Positions 1-8,726 of a stretch of 64,000 nucleotides of DNA are shown here, piece by piece (position 1 is the first letter of the stretch; the number at the start of each line of letters is the position of its first letter). The stretch covers positions 67,860 through 131,859 of the forward strand of contig JBPCKT010000053.1 of assembly GCA_051004015.1 (NCBI GenBank), read 5' to 3'. The position numbers were made by a program, and so were the translations under genes. The notes under the pieces were generated by a model. The model did no database searches and was not told where the DNA came from. It saw nothing but the letters and a program-made list of their open reading frames with translations. Source of the DNA: SXOA01 sp051004015. GTDB lineage: Bacteria; Planctomycetota; Planctomycetia; Pirellulales; Pirellulaceae.

Positions 1-422
1 CGGACGGCTTTCTGGGGGAAGCGCGGGTGACGCGCGGGCTGGCGGTAGGGGATCTCGACAACGACGGCGATCTCGACGTGGTGACCTCGGAAGTGAACGG
101 GCCGGCACGCATCTTTCTGAATACCGGCAAGTGGCAGGGAAGCTGGTTGAGCGTGCGGGCCATCGACCCCCGGTATGGCGAGCGCGACGCCTACGGCGCG
201 GTCGTCACCGTCACGGCGGGGGACAAACGCTGGCAGCGCGACATCAACCCCGGCACGGGCTATCTCTCCAGCTCCGATCCGCGGGCTCACTTCGGAATTG
301 GCAATGCCGAGAAAGTCGACAAGATCGAAGTGTTGTGGCCGGACGGCTTGCAGGAGAAATTCCCTGGCAACGTAGCCACCGGCCGATTGATTCTCCGCCG
401 CGGGGAAGGAGCAAAGCCATGA
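1..422 (+). CDS. ASPIC/UnbV and VCBS (FG-GAP) repeat protein, C-terminal part
   Basis: The reading frame is open from base 3, so the start lies upstream of the window; the GTG at 27 is internal. The visible part opens with a Ca-binding-like VCBS/FG-GAP motif (GDLDNDGDLDVV) and then an ASPIC/UnbV domain ending in a typical DKIEVLWPDG segment. In planctomycetes such proteins are exported and have a seven-bladed integrin-like propeller (CRTAC1-like); their biochemical role is unknown. The stop overlaps the next start (ATGA, 419-422), so the two genes are translationally coupled. Family call is solid, function is not. Confidence 0.85.
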   Translation, partial: DGFLGEARVTRGLAVGDLDNDGDLDVVTSEVNGPARIFLNTGKWQGSWLSVRAIDPRYGERDAYGAVVTVTAGDKRWQRDINPGTGYLSSSDPRAHFGIGNAEKVDKIEVLWPDGLQEKFPGNVATGRLILRRGEGAKP

Positions 423-1753
423 GCCGCAAACAGCGCGAGCGGCGAGACGCAGCCGCGGCGCAGAAAGCGACGTCGTCCAGACTGGTCCGGCGGCTGGTGC
501 CGGTGCTGCTCGGCCTGGCCGGGCTGGCCCTGGGGGTCAACATTTATTGGTGGCTCTACCGGCCACAGCTCGAACCGCTGCCGGTGGTGGAGAGCGAGAC
601 TCTGGAGCCAGCGGTCAAGGCGCTGATTCAAGGGGCGATTGCCGAGGTGAGCGCCAACGACTTCTCCGCCAGCGCCTGGGGAGACTTAGGCGCCATTCTT
701 CGCGCCCATGATTTGGCCGCCCCAGCCGAGGCCTGTTACCGCAATGCGGAGCGGCTGGACACGGCGGATTATCGCTGGCCGTATCTGCTGGGGGTGAGCC
801 TGGCCCCCACCGACGCCGAGCAGGCGCTGGACTGCCTGCGCAGGGCCGCGGAGCGCAGTGGAAACAAGCCACACGTGCCATTGCGGCTGGCCGAAATGCT
901 CCTGGAGCGGCGGCTGAACGAAGAGGCAGCCGGGCTGGTTGAGAAAGTGCTGACGCAAGCGCCGTCGAATCCGCGCGGGCAGCTCGCCAAGGCGCGACTC
1001 CTGTTTACGGAAGGGAAAATGGAGGAGGCCAAATCGTGGGCGGTGAAAAGTGCGGGCGGCGCGCAGGACCGGCGAGCGCCTCATCTGTTGCTGGCGCAGC
1101 TTTGCCGGCGAACGGGGGACAAGGCAGGTGAAGCTCGCGAGTTGGCTCTCCTGGAGAAGATTCCCGATGGCGTCACTCCTTGGGAAGATCCGGATGTTGC
1201 GGCAGTCCTGGCCCTGCGGCAGGACCGGGCGGCTCGACTGGCAAAAGCGGAATCGGCCGCACAGATTCTCGCGGCAACTGCTGACGCCCAGGACGGCTCC
1301 GCCGCGCTGCAGCTCGCGCGGGCCTATTACCAGCAAAAGGATTTCGCCGCTGCCGAAGCCGTCCTCCGCACCATGCTGAAGAAATTTCCCGGCGACGAAC
1401 GGCTGCACTTTGAAATTGGGGCCGCCTGCTTCCAACAGAAGAAATATCAGGACGCGGCCCAGGAATTCAGCCGCACCATCGAGCTCAAGAGCGACCATGT
1501 CGATGCCCACTACAACCTGGGGCACGCGCAGCTGAGGCTCGGCAAGAAAGTGGAAGCCCGCGAGGCCTTTGCCGCGGCCGTCCGTCTTCAGCCCAGCCAC
1601 GCCAACGCCCGCATCAACCTGGCGGACCTCCTGCTGCAAGCAGGAGAAACGAAGGCAGCCCGCGAGCAGTTGGAAATCGCCGTCAAGCTCGCGCCCCAGG
1701 AGCGGCGGACGCGCGAGCTGTTGGAAAAGGTACGGCGCGGGAGCAAAAAATGA
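419..1753 (+). CDS. Membrane-anchored TPR repeat protein
   Basis: 444 residues from the ATG at 419, which overlaps the upstream stop by 4 bases; the open frame continues upstream but that part is only a shadow of the ASPIC gene. A basic N-terminus is followed by one membrane segment (about residues 24-44, VPVLLGLAGLALGVNIYWWL), then tetratricopeptide repeats through to the C-terminus, the clearest near the end (DAHYNLGHAQLRLGKKVEAR and the next unit). TPRs are protein-protein scaffolds. A TPR gene directly after an ASPIC/UnbV gene is a recurrent planctomycete pair, so the two products probably act together at the cell envelope (inference). Confidence 0.85.
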   Translation: MSRKQRERRDAAAAQKATSSRLVRRLVPVLLGLAGLALGVNIYWWLYRPQLEPLPVVESETLEPAVKALIQGAIAEVSANDFSASAWGDLGAILRAHDLAAPAEACYRNAERLDTADYRWPYLLGVSLAPTDAEQALDCLRRAAERSGNKPHVPLRLAEMLLERRLNEEAAGLVEKVLTQAPSNPRGQLAKARLLFTEGKMEEAKSWAVKSAGGAQDRRAPHLLLAQLCRRTGDKAGEARELALLEKIPDGVTPWEDPDVAAVLALRQDRAARLAKAESAAQILAATADAQDGSAALQLARAYYQQKDFAAAEAVLRTMLKKFPGDERLHFEIGAACFQQKKYQDAAQEFSRTIELKSDHVDAHYNLGHAQLRLGKKVEAREAFAAAVRLQPSHANARINLADLLLQAGETKAAREQLEIAVKLAPQERRTRELLEKVRRGSKK

Positions 1754-1755
1754 AA

Positions 1756-2283
1756 CTATTTCCTCTCCGCGCTCTTCGGCTCTTCCTTTTTCGCGTTTTC
1801 CGCCCTTTCAATGGTGCCAAACAAATGTCCCCCGACCTTGTCATGCTGCCAGGTTCCCGCATAGCGACCCTCGTAGATGACCACGCGCGAGCTGAAGGTT
1901 CCCAGGCCGGGGATGGAGAGGTTGGTGAGCGTGATGACCGGCGTGTCCCCCGCCCATTTGATCTCCAGCGGAATCGGGAACGTCTTGTCGGTGTTGCCAT
2001 ACTTGATGTTGGCCTTAATCAACCACAGGTCCCCTTCGGGAATTTTTTGCGCGAGCGTGATGGTGTATTCCTCCTTGGCGGGCGGTTTGTCGTCTTTGCC
2101 GGTCACCGTAAACTGGCCCGTCATCTTCGCGCCGGTGAGCGTCTTCTCCAGATCCTTGATGAGTTGCTCTTGGGTCGGCTTGTCCGCTTTCTCCCCTTCC
2201 TTCTTCGTGTCGTCCGCGCCCTGCGCAGCAGCGACGACCCAGCAAGCAAACGCGAGGGTGAAAATGCAGAGGTACTTATTCAT
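1756..2283 (-). CDS. Exported hypothetical protein
   Basis: 175 residues from the ATG at 2283 (MNKYLCIFTLAFACWVVAAA), which gives a clean signal peptide with probable cleavage after AQG; an upstream ATG in frame would add a basic leader and spoil it. The mature part is Lys/Glu-rich at first, then beta-rich with no motif I recognise. It faces the TPR gene convergently with only 2 bases between stop codons, and its start lies 90 bases from the divergent gene at 2374. Likely periplasmic; function unknown. Confidence 0.7.
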   Translation of the reverse strand: MNKYLCIFTLAFACWVVAAAQGADDTKKEGEKADKPTQEQLIKDLEKTLTGAKMTGQFTVTGKDDKPPAKEEYTITLAQKIPEGDLWLIKANIKYGNTDKTFPIPLEIKWAGDTPVITLTNLSIPGLGTFSSRVVIYEGRYAGTWQHDKVGGHLFGTIERAENAKKEEPKSAERK

Positions 2284-2373
2284 GGCAAATCTCCGACGGC
2301 GGAAGTGGATATAAAGAAGCACGCGGCGCGCCGCCTGCCATTATATCCCGCCATCTCCCAGGGAGTACTCGTC

Positions 2374-2844
2374 ATGAACACGAATGACCGCCTCGCTCGT
2401 CTCGAACGGGAAAGCCGCCGCTGGCGAACCGCGACTGTGCTGCTGGCAATTGGATTGGGGCTCTGCCTTTTCTTGGGCCAGGCGAAGCCGGAGGCGACCG
2501 AAGTGAAGGCGACAAAGTTCGTGCTCGTGGATGAGCAGGGTGCGCCGCGGGGAACTTTGGCGATGGAAAACGGCGGGCCTGCCCTTGTGCTGACCGACAG
2601 CAAGGGGAAGGGGGTCGTCCGCCTGCAAGTGCCGAAGGTGCCGGACAAGGCGGCTTTTTATCTGAGCGACCCGATCGAATCGACGGACGCCGAGCTGGCG
2701 ATGACGCAGACCGGACCGGTGCTGCACTTCAACGACCGCGTCGGCAATCGCATCCGTTTGGCGACCAATGAGCTGAACGCGCCGTTGGCCGCGGTGTACG
2801 ACGCGGAGGGGAAGAAGGTGTTTGAGGTGACGGGGAAGAAGTAG
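2374..2844 (+). CDS. Small signal-anchored hypothetical protein
   Basis: 156 residues from the ATG at 2374 (MNTNDRLARLERESRRWRTA). The N-terminus looks like a short amphipathic/coiled segment followed by one membrane span (about residues 20-36). The remainder carries a KFVLVDEQGAPRG motif followed by beta-strand pairs; this pattern recurs in small anchored bacterial proteins with no assigned role. The open frame extends far upstream but only as antisense of the neighbouring gene. The stop codon is followed at once by a heptamer repeat array that also forms the end of hemW on the other strand. Confidence 0.7.
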   Translation: MNTNDRLARLERESRRWRTATVLLAIGLGLCLFLGQAKPEATEVKATKFVLVDEQGAPRGTLAMENGGPALVLTDSKGKGVVRLQVPKVPDKAAFYLSDPIESTDAELAMTQTGPVLHFNDRVGNRIRLATNELNAPLAAVYDAEGKKVFEVTGKK

Positions 2845-2872
2845 GAGCCAGGGGTCAGGGGTCAGGGGTCAG
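2845..2872. repeat. Heptamer tandem repeat A (GGGTCAG)
   Basis: Four 7-bp units: GAGCCAG then three GGGTCAG (2845-2872). It starts the base after one stop codon and runs into the 3' end of hemW, whose last residues (TPDP) and TGA are encoded by it. The same unit in the other orientation forms the array at 62504-62537. Confidence 0.9.
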
Positions 2873-4000
2873 AAAGGCGGGCCAGAGGGCGTCGCTGACG
2901 AGGAGACCGCGACGGGTGAGGCGGAGGTTGTTGTTGGTGCGCGTGAAGAGCCCCTGGGCAACGAACTTTCCAAGCGGCACATCGACCAGTTGATCCACCG
3001 AGTATCCCGTCTCCTGCTCAAACTCCTGCAGCGAGATTCCTTCCAGCCGGCGGAGGGCGAAGACGAGGCGCTCGCGGGCGTGGTCTCCGGGAGCGAGTTC
3101 CTCGCTCTCGGCCACGGGTGATTGGCCGGAGAGGACCCGCTGGATATAGGTAGTGGTGCTGCGATGGTTCATTTCCCGCCGGCCGGCGATGAAGCGGGCG
3201 GCTCCGGGGCCAGAGGCGAAGTAAGGACGCCCGGTCCAGTAGGCCTCGTTGTGCCGGCAGCGGTGGCCGGGGCGGGCGAAGTTGGAAATTTCATAGTGCT
3301 CATAGCCGGCAGCGGCGAGGAGATCGATGGCTAGCTCGTACATTTGGCCCTCGGTCTCTTCCTCCGCCCGAGAGAGTTGGCCGCGAATGAGGCGGCCCCA
3401 GAAGCTGGTGCCGCGCTCGAAGGTCAGGCCGTAGGTCGAGACATGGTCTGGCCCGAGAGAAATCGCTGCTTCCAAGTCTCGCCGCCACTGGTCGAGTGTT
3501 TCGCCGGGTGCGGCGAAGATGAGGTCGAGGGAAACGGACTGAGCGAGCCCGCGGGCGTTTTCATAGGCAGTGAGGATCTCCGGCTGGCGATGATCTCGTT
3601 CCAGGTCTTGCAGCTTCTCGCCGCGGAAGGATTGCACACCCAGGCTGATGCGGGTGACGCCGCCTTGTCTTAGGACGTCGCAATGAGCATCGTCCAGGTC
3701 AATAGGATTTGCTTCCACGCTCAACTCATAGCCTGGAGCGAGCGGAAACCAGCGCTTCGCCAAGTCTAAGAGTTCCCTCAATTCCGCCGGCGGCAGATGT
3801 GTCGGAGTGCCGCCGCCAAAGAAGAGAGTGTCGACCTCTTGCGGCTCCTGCAGCCAGGAGAGCTCCTTGGCGAGCGCCTCGAGATAGGCCGCCATCAGAT
3901 CGTCCCGCCCCGCTAGGAGCGTGAAGTTGCAGTAGCCGCAGCGATGGCGGCAGAAGGGGACGTGAATGTAGGTGGAGCGGGGAGCAGCCGGGCCTAACAT
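2855..4000 (-). CDS. hemW: Radical SAM heme chaperone HemW
   Basis: 381 residues from the ATG at 4000, which overlaps the upstream enolase-like gene by 7 bases; a longer open frame upstream is a shadow of that gene. HemW is a radical-SAM protein related to oxygen-independent coproporphyrinogen III oxidase and acts in heme delivery. The 4Fe-4S motif CxxxCxxC is C17, C21, C24 (FCRHRCGYC), followed by the GGGTP motif and, later, the RHNxxYW segment typical of this branch. The C-terminal HemN_C-like region is present. Without tests it cannot be separated completely from a HemN paralogue, but length and motifs favour HemW. The last four residues and the stop come from a heptamer array. Confidence 0.9.
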   Translation of the reverse strand: MLGPAAPRSTYIHVPFCRHRCGYCNFTLLAGRDDLMAAYLEALAKELSWLQEPQEVDTLFFGGGTPTHLPPAELRELLDLAKRWFPLAPGYELSVEANPIDLDDAHCDVLRQGGVTRISLGVQSFRGEKLQDLERDHRQPEILTAYENARGLAQSVSLDLIFAAPGETLDQWRRDLEAAISLGPDHVSTYGLTFERGTSFWGRLIRGQLSRAEEETEGQMYELAIDLLAAAGYEHYEISNFARPGHRCRHNEAYWTGRPYFASGPGAARFIAGRREMNHRSTTTYIQRVLSGQSPVAESEELAPGDHARERLVFALRRLEGISLQEFEQETGYSVDQLVDVPLGKFVAQGLFTRTNNNLRLTRRGLLVSDALWPAFLTPDP

Positions 4001-5127
4001 GGATTGCCCCGCACCACGGCCCAGTCCACGTCGATGCCGAGCCCTGGCCGGTCGGTGATTTCGGTTTCTGGCCCGTCGACGCGAAGCGGGTTTTTGGCGA
4101 TGCCGAATTCGTAGTAGGCCGGGCCGTGGATGTCGCCGGGGTATTCTTCGACCAGCAGGTTGGGGGTAGCAACAATCAAGTGCCCCATCGCGGCCGTGGC
4201 GATGTCCCATTCCAAGTTGGAGCCGACGGTGCAGCCGATATCGTGGCGGGCGGCGAACTCGACGATTTCGCGCGACTTGCGGATGCCGCCGTTCTTGCCG
4301 GGGTAGACGCTGATCAGGTCGCAGGCGTCGTGGCGGAGCAGCTCGCGGGCGTGCGTCAGGTTGAAGCACATGTCGTCGGCCATCACCTTTACGCCGGTCT
4401 CCCGCCGCACGCGGGCGATGGCTTCGTAGTCTCCGTCCGGCGTGGGCTGCTCCATGATGAGGACATGGCAGTCCCGCAGCTCGTGGACGGCGTCAATAGC
4501 CGTATCGGCACTCCAGCCACAGTTGGCATCGATGACGAGCTTTCGCTCCGGGCCGATTTCTTTTCGGACGACGCGGACGCGGGCGATGTCCTGCTGCACA
4601 TCGCCGCCGACCTTGACTTTGACCGTGTCGAAGCCCTGCGCGACCAACTCCTTCGCCCGTCGTTTCGCAGTCTCCAGGTCATAGGCCCCCATCGAGAATC
4701 GGCTGGGGATGACGAGCGGCCGGCAAGCGCCGCCGAGGAGGTCATACACCGGCTTGCCCGCATGCTTGCCGAGCAGATCCCAGCAGGCCATTTCGAGAGC
4801 TGATTTGGCGAACCAATTGTGGATGGCCAGGGCGTCCATGCGGGCATCAATGGCCTTGATGCTTGTGAAGGCGTCATCCGAGTTCAGTTCCAGGCCGATG
4901 AGGGCGGGTACGAGCACCCGATCAATCATCGCCTTCACCCCCCATACCGTTTCGCCGCTCCAGCGGGGCGTGGCCGTCGCTTCGCCGGCTCCTTCCAGGC
5001 CGTTATCTGACAGCACCCGCACCACCACGAACTGCGACTCATCATGCCGCCCCAAAGCCGAGATCATCCGGTGATCGGCTTTGAGCGGGATGCGAACGGG
5101 ATGGGACTCGATGGCGGCGATGCGCAT
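3994..5127 (-). CDS. Enolase-superfamily enzyme (mandelate racemase / muconate lactonizing type)
   Basis: 377 residues, ATG at 5127. The N-terminal capping domain is followed by the TIM barrel with recognisable catalytic parts: KVKV (K170, K172), metal ligands D200 (VIDAN), E226 (MEQP), D251 (MADD) and a Lys at 278 (VYPGKNGG). A Lys on each side of the barrel suggests racemase, epimerase or cycloisomerase chemistry at a carbon next to a carboxylate, but the substrate cannot be read from sequence. It lies 19 bases after rlmN and overlaps hemW by 7 bases, so it is probably co-transcribed. Family call firm, reaction open. Confidence 0.85.
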   Translation of the reverse strand: MRIAAIESHPVRIPLKADHRMISALGRHDESQFVVVRVLSDNGLEGAGEATATPRWSGETVWGVKAMIDRVLVPALIGLELNSDDAFTSIKAIDARMDALAIHNWFAKSALEMACWDLLGKHAGKPVYDLLGGACRPLVIPSRFSMGAYDLETAKRRAKELVAQGFDTVKVKVGGDVQQDIARVRVVRKEIGPERKLVIDANCGWSADTAIDAVHELRDCHVLIMEQPTPDGDYEAIARVRRETGVKVMADDMCFNLTHARELLRHDACDLISVYPGKNGGIRKSREIVEFAARHDIGCTVGSNLEWDIATAAMGHLIVATPNLLVEEYPGDIHGPAYYEFGIAKNPLRVDGPETEITDRPGLGIDVDWAVVRGNPC

Positions 5128-5146
5128 GAGTTCATCTTCCGCTTCG

Positions 5147-6220
5147 TCATTCGGTCAGGCAAGACGCCTCTTGTCGCGGTGCTGTCGCGACGGCCAGTTG
5201 CCCACATCCGGCGGATATGTCGATGCCGCGGCGCTGGCGGATGGTGCTCGGAATCTGATGCTCCGTCAGGATGGCCTGAAAGCGTTTGGCGGATTCATTG
5301 TTCGTGGGCCGACCTTCGTAGTTCGCAATCGGATTGAGCGGGATCAGGTTCACATGCGACGGCAAACCATGCAGGAGTTGTCCGAGTGTGGCGGCTTGCT
5401 CTGCGGAGTCGTTCTGTCCTTCAATCAGCGCCCATTCGAAGAAGATACGGCGATGCATTTTCTCGGCGTAGTAGCGGCAAGCGGCCAGGAGCACGTCCAG
5501 CGGCCAGGCACGGGCGGGAGGGACGAGCTTCACCCGTTCCTCTTGCGTAGCGGCGTGAAGAGAGACAGCCAGGTTCACCGGCTGGCGTTCGTCGGCGAGG
5601 CGGATGATGCCGGGGATGACGCCGACAGTGCTGAGGGTGATGTGCCGCGGACCGAGGGCGAGGCCGGCGGGCTCGCAGAGAATGTCGATGGCCTTCATCA
5701 CCGCGTCATAATTGTGCAGCGGCTCTCCCATTCCCATCAGCACCACGTTTCGCAGCGGCGACACTCCTTGCTCCACCAAAACGCGGTTGGCATGGACCAC
5801 CTGCTGCACAATCTCCCCCGCCGTCAGTTGCCGCACCAGCCCCATTTGAGCCGTCGCGCAGAACACGCACCCCATCGCGCAGCCGACCTGCGAGCTAACG
5901 CAAGCCGTCGCCCTGCCCCGAAAGTGCATCAGCACCGTCTCCACCCTTGCGCCGTCCGCGAGCCCCAACAAATACTTCCGCGTGAAGCCGTCCGATGATT
6001 GAAGCTCGCTGCACGTTGTCAACTCTTCGGCGACGAAGGCTTCCTCAAGACGACTGCGAAGTGCCGCCGGCAATTCGTGCATTGTTCGCGGCGAGCAGAT
6101 TCCCTCCCGATAGACATACTTCAGCAGCCGTGCGGCGTGTACGGGTGGAAAGTCCCACGAGTTGAGAAGTTGCTCGAGGTTGTCGCGAGTGAACGCGAAA
6201 AGGGAGTGTCGTGAAATCAC
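5147..6220 (-). CDS. rlmN: 23S rRNA / tRNA adenine-C2 methyltransferase RlmN
   Basis: 357 residues from a GTG at 6220 that overlaps the stop of the PIN gene in a GTGA junction; translation from further upstream is possible but would read through the toxin gene antiparallel to any homology. RlmN is a radical-SAM enzyme that methylates A2503 of 23S rRNA and A37 of some tRNAs. The cluster-binding cysteines are C114, C118, C121 (CAMGCVFC). The order TRDNLEQLLNSW, DGARVETVLM, SSQVGCAMGC, GMGEPLHNYDAVMKAI, SLHAATQEER and ALIEGQNDS matches the family throughout. It is the third gene of a tightly packed minus-strand run beginning with a toxin-antitoxin pair. Confidence 0.93.
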   Translation of the reverse strand: MISRHSLFAFTRDNLEQLLNSWDFPPVHAARLLKYVYREGICSPRTMHELPAALRSRLEEAFVAEELTTCSELQSSDGFTRKYLLGLADGARVETVLMHFRGRATACVSSQVGCAMGCVFCATAQMGLVRQLTAGEIVQQVVHANRVLVEQGVSPLRNVVLMGMGEPLHNYDAVMKAIDILCEPAGLALGPRHITLSTVGVIPGIIRLADERQPVNLAVSLHAATQEERVKLVPPARAWPLDVLLAACRYYAEKMHRRIFFEWALIEGQNDSAEQAATLGQLLHGLPSHVNLIPLNPIANYEGRPTNNESAKRFQAILTEHQIPSTIRQRRGIDISAGCGQLAVATAPRQEASCLTE

Positions 6221-6678
6221 GGGGCAGGCTGAATGTCGTGAGGATGGACTGCTGTAATTGTCGGTCCAGCGGTTCCTAGTCGTGCGAAATGAGCAGTGTT
6301 GAACGTCAACACTTGGGAAACGCCATGAACACGGCAAATGGCGACGAGACGGGCATCGTGGACTTGCTTCCCAATGACTCCCAGCACGGAAACCAAGGTT
6401 TTCCATGCCGGATGGATATCTACCGTCTCGGCGAGCAGTGGAAAGGTCGACTCAAACTGCACCAATTGTTTATGAGCATCGGCGGGAGACAGGCCCAAAC
6501 CGTTGTTGGCCAGTGGCCGTGTTGCTACGTTGAGAAACTCCACCAAGTTCTGCGAAGCGATGTGGAGCACTTCTCCCCGACGATGCAATTCTGTTACGGC
6601 TCCCCAGGCGATGCCGTACGATGCATCTTGCTGATTCGCCAGCCTCACCAATACGCTCGTATCAACGAGGTAGGACAC
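6217..6678 (-). CDS. PIN-domain (VapC-like) toxin
   Basis: 153 residues starting with GTG at 6678, which shares one base with the antitoxin stop (TAGTG). PIN domains are Mg-dependent RNases; VapC toxins cut tRNA or the 23S sarcin-ricin loop. The first acidic residue is in the opening strand (YLVDTSVLVRLAN, D6), and the later acidic positions are visible in KQVHDARLVAI; the last motif reads TFNTAHF where many members have D, as in a good number of PIN proteins. The upstream small gene has the form of an antitoxin. Coupled downstream to rlmN by a 4-base overlap. Confidence 0.85.
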   Translation of the reverse strand: MSYLVDTSVLVRLANQQDASYGIAWGAVTELHRRGEVLHIASQNLVEFLNVATRPLANNGLGLSPADAHKQLVQFESTFPLLAETVDIHPAWKTLVSVLGVIGKQVHDARLVAICRVHGVSQVLTFNTAHFARLGTAGPTITAVHPHDIQPAP

Positions 6679-6944
6679 TACTCGTAGATTCCTTCACTGC
6701 TTACTGCCGCATCGGACAAAGAAGTCCCGCAGTCAATGGCGATTGCGCGGAGACGACGTTCCCACTCATCTTGGGGAGCGGGAATGGAAGCGGCGGAGTA
6801 CCTTGAAGGGTTGTCCTGGCACGGAGCCTTTACAACCTGAAGAATAACCCGCTCATCGTCGGCAAGGGTGTGACCTAGGACTTGCTCAATCGCTTGCCGG
6901 TCGGAGGTTGCCAAGTCGGTTACATTTCGGGTCATTGAATCCAT
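6678..6944 (-). CDS. Putative antitoxin of the PIN toxin
   Basis: 88 residues from ATG 6944; a second ATG at 6935 is equally possible and neither has a clear Shine-Dalgarno. The C-terminal half is charged and ends VSSEGIYE, a tail often seen in antitoxins paired with PIN toxins, where it wraps the toxin active site. The N-terminal half has no obvious DNA-binding motif. Position (immediately upstream, one-base overlap with the toxin GTG) is the main evidence. Confidence 0.7.
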   Translation of the reverse strand: MDSMTRNVTDLATSDRQAIEQVLGHTLADDERVILQVVKAPCQDNPSRYSAASIPAPQDEWERRLRAIAIDCGTSLSDAAVSSEGIYE

Positions 6945-7000
6945 ATCACTATTTTAGCCCAACAATCCTTCAAGGGGCAAATCTGCGGGACTTCGAATTC

Positions 7001-8626
7001 TCACTCGCTGTCCAAAAACCTTCTCACCACATTCCCCGTGATACGGCTCACGGCGTCATCAACCAGGATCGAGGCCGGCCAGGTGATGCTGCCGACGGAG
7101 AAGACGGAGCCGCGGCTGGGCGTGTCGAAGACGACCATTTCGCCGCCGCCGTTGTCTTTGTTGGTCCCTTTGGCGAGGAGGTGCGTGCCGGGAGGAGAGC
7201 TAGCGGAGCGTTTGTCGGTCTCGTGACCGGATGCTCCGCCGGGGATCCGCTCATGAAGGGAGGCGTGGCCGAAGGTGTCGCCGTTTTTCAGGCCGGTTCC
7301 GGCGAAGACCCAGTGCGGGGCGTCGATGACTTTGTACGGAGCCGCGGTCATGATGGCCCGGTCGTCGTAGACGACGCCGAGGAGCGAGGCTTCCGATTCG
7401 GCCCGCACGTGGAAGCGGCTTTCGTAGGGAGAATCCTCGCTGATTCCTTTTCCCGTGGGTGAGGCGGAAGGCTTGAGCCGCCGCTCGTCCTCGTTGCGAT
7501 AGATACAGGCCTGACCGTCGAGAAACTCCACGTCGGCATTCAGGCCGTTACCGCCGAGATACATCAGCTTGCCGCCGCGCTCAAAGACCCACTTCTTGAC
7601 CTTGTAGTACATCTCGCTCGACCAGTATTCGGGATGCGTCGTGGTAATCAGGATCTTATAGGCGTCCAGGTTAAGCGGTCCGAAGTGGAGCTGCGTTTCG
7701 GCATAGTAGTCGTAGGCGATTTTCTCCCGCTCCAGCCAGCCGAGGAACCGCCATTCCGCCGGGGCGAGATGGCAGGCGGCCCGGCCGGCGATAGGATCGG
7801 TGACTTGCACGTTCTCGGGGACGAAGCAGACCGGCTCGGGGCGGTCGAAGGAGAGGGGAGCATAATCGCTGATGCCGTAGTTGACGTGCGTGGGGTCGAT
7901 GTATCGCCCCAACTCCAGACGGGCGTTGGCTGTGGGGCTAGGCGGGAGCTTGTCGGGGTGGATGTAGTTGCTCCGCCCGCCGAAGTTGTTGTAGGCGTTC
8001 CAGGTGATGTTCGAGGCTAGCACGGCTATCGGCGCGGTCGGCTGGGCGGGGGCGACAATCCAAGGAAAGGAAAAGAACACTCCGTTTTCATTCTTGGCGT
8101 GGAAATAATAGAGACCGCTTCGCTCGGGAGCGACACAATACTGCTTGTGGTGCGGGCTCGCGTAGCCGAACTTGTTCCACATCACGCCGGTCTGCGTGTA
8201 GTCGCCGTCAGGCACGATCTGTACCGTCGCCCGCGGGCCGTGCTCATCGAACCAGCCGATTGGCCGGATCAACTCCTTATTCCAGCCGTACCGCCAGAGC
8301 TCCAGCTTGTAGGCGGCGTCGCTATGCACGCGGAACTCCGCCGCCTCGCCGCTCTTCACCCACTTGGGCCAGGCGTAGCCGAGCAGGCCGTCCATGAGCA
8401 GACGGAAATGATGCGGCTCCGGCGTCGGCAGCGTCAGGTTGACCCGCTTGCTTCCGTAGCCGTCCTTGGCCAGCACAATTTCATACTCCCCCGGCGGCAC
8501 GTCGGCATGGACTGCTCCGCTGGCGCGGGAGCGGGCGGCAATGGAGACGAAGTCCTTGTGCAGGATCTCGATTTCGACGCCTGAGAGGGCGATGTAACGA
8601 TGGTCGCTGACGTAGCCGATGAGCAT
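7001..8626 (-). CDS. N,N-dimethylformamidase large-subunit-like protein
   Basis: 541 residues from ATG 8626. The first ~85 residues look like a carboxypeptidase-regulatory / transthyretin-like beta sandwich (GEYEIVLAKDGYGSKRVNL). The rest matches the C-terminal domain of the N,N-dimethylformamidase beta subunit family: a glutamine-amidotransferase-like fold with NITWNAYNNFGGRSNY, LITTTHPEYWSSEMY, and the late GGASGHETDK segment. Only a minority of this family are true DMFases; most planctomycete members are uncharacterised, so hydrolysis of formamides is not claimed. No signal peptide is evident. A 21-bp heptamer array lies just upstream. Confidence 0.75.
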   Translation of the reverse strand: MLIGYVSDHRYIALSGVEIEILHKDFVSIAARSRASGAVHADVPPGEYEIVLAKDGYGSKRVNLTLPTPEPHHFRLLMDGLLGYAWPKWVKSGEAAEFRVHSDAAYKLELWRYGWNKELIRPIGWFDEHGPRATVQIVPDGDYTQTGVMWNKFGYASPHHKQYCVAPERSGLYYFHAKNENGVFFSFPWIVAPAQPTAPIAVLASNITWNAYNNFGGRSNYIHPDKLPPSPTANARLELGRYIDPTHVNYGISDYAPLSFDRPEPVCFVPENVQVTDPIAGRAACHLAPAEWRFLGWLEREKIAYDYYAETQLHFGPLNLDAYKILITTTHPEYWSSEMYYKVKKWVFERGGKLMYLGGNGLNADVEFLDGQACIYRNEDERRLKPSASPTGKGISEDSPYESRFHVRAESEASLLGVVYDDRAIMTAAPYKVIDAPHWVFAGTGLKNGDTFGHASLHERIPGGASGHETDKRSASSPPGTHLLAKGTNKDNGGGEMVVFDTPSRGSVFSVGSITWPASILVDDAVSRITGNVVRRFLDSE

Positions 8627-8647
8627 GAGAAGGCTGGCGGAAAGAGA

Positions 8648-8668
8648 CAGGCAGTAGGCAGTAGGCAG
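8648..8668. repeat. Heptamer tandem repeat B (TAGGCAG)
   Basis: Three 7-bp units CAGGCAG, TAGGCAG, TAGGCAG in the divergent intergenic region between the DMFase-like gene and the membrane protein gene at 8727. Confidence 0.8.
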
Positions 8669-8726
8669 CTTTAATCACTATGATGAGCGCCGCTCGTGAG
8701 AATCAAAATAGGGCCTCTGCATTACG

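Noticed and set aside
131..418. N-terminal extension of the TPR gene to 131
   Set aside because: It is the +2 frame of the ASPIC gene; ATG 419 gives an ATGA coupling and a proper membrane anchor.
7197..7250. Possible palindrome (GCGGAGC...GCTCCGC) inside the DMFase-like gene as another in-frame insertion
   Set aside because: The encoded GGASGHETDK segment is, as far as I recall, conserved in this family, so the pairing is likely incidental to the protein sequence.
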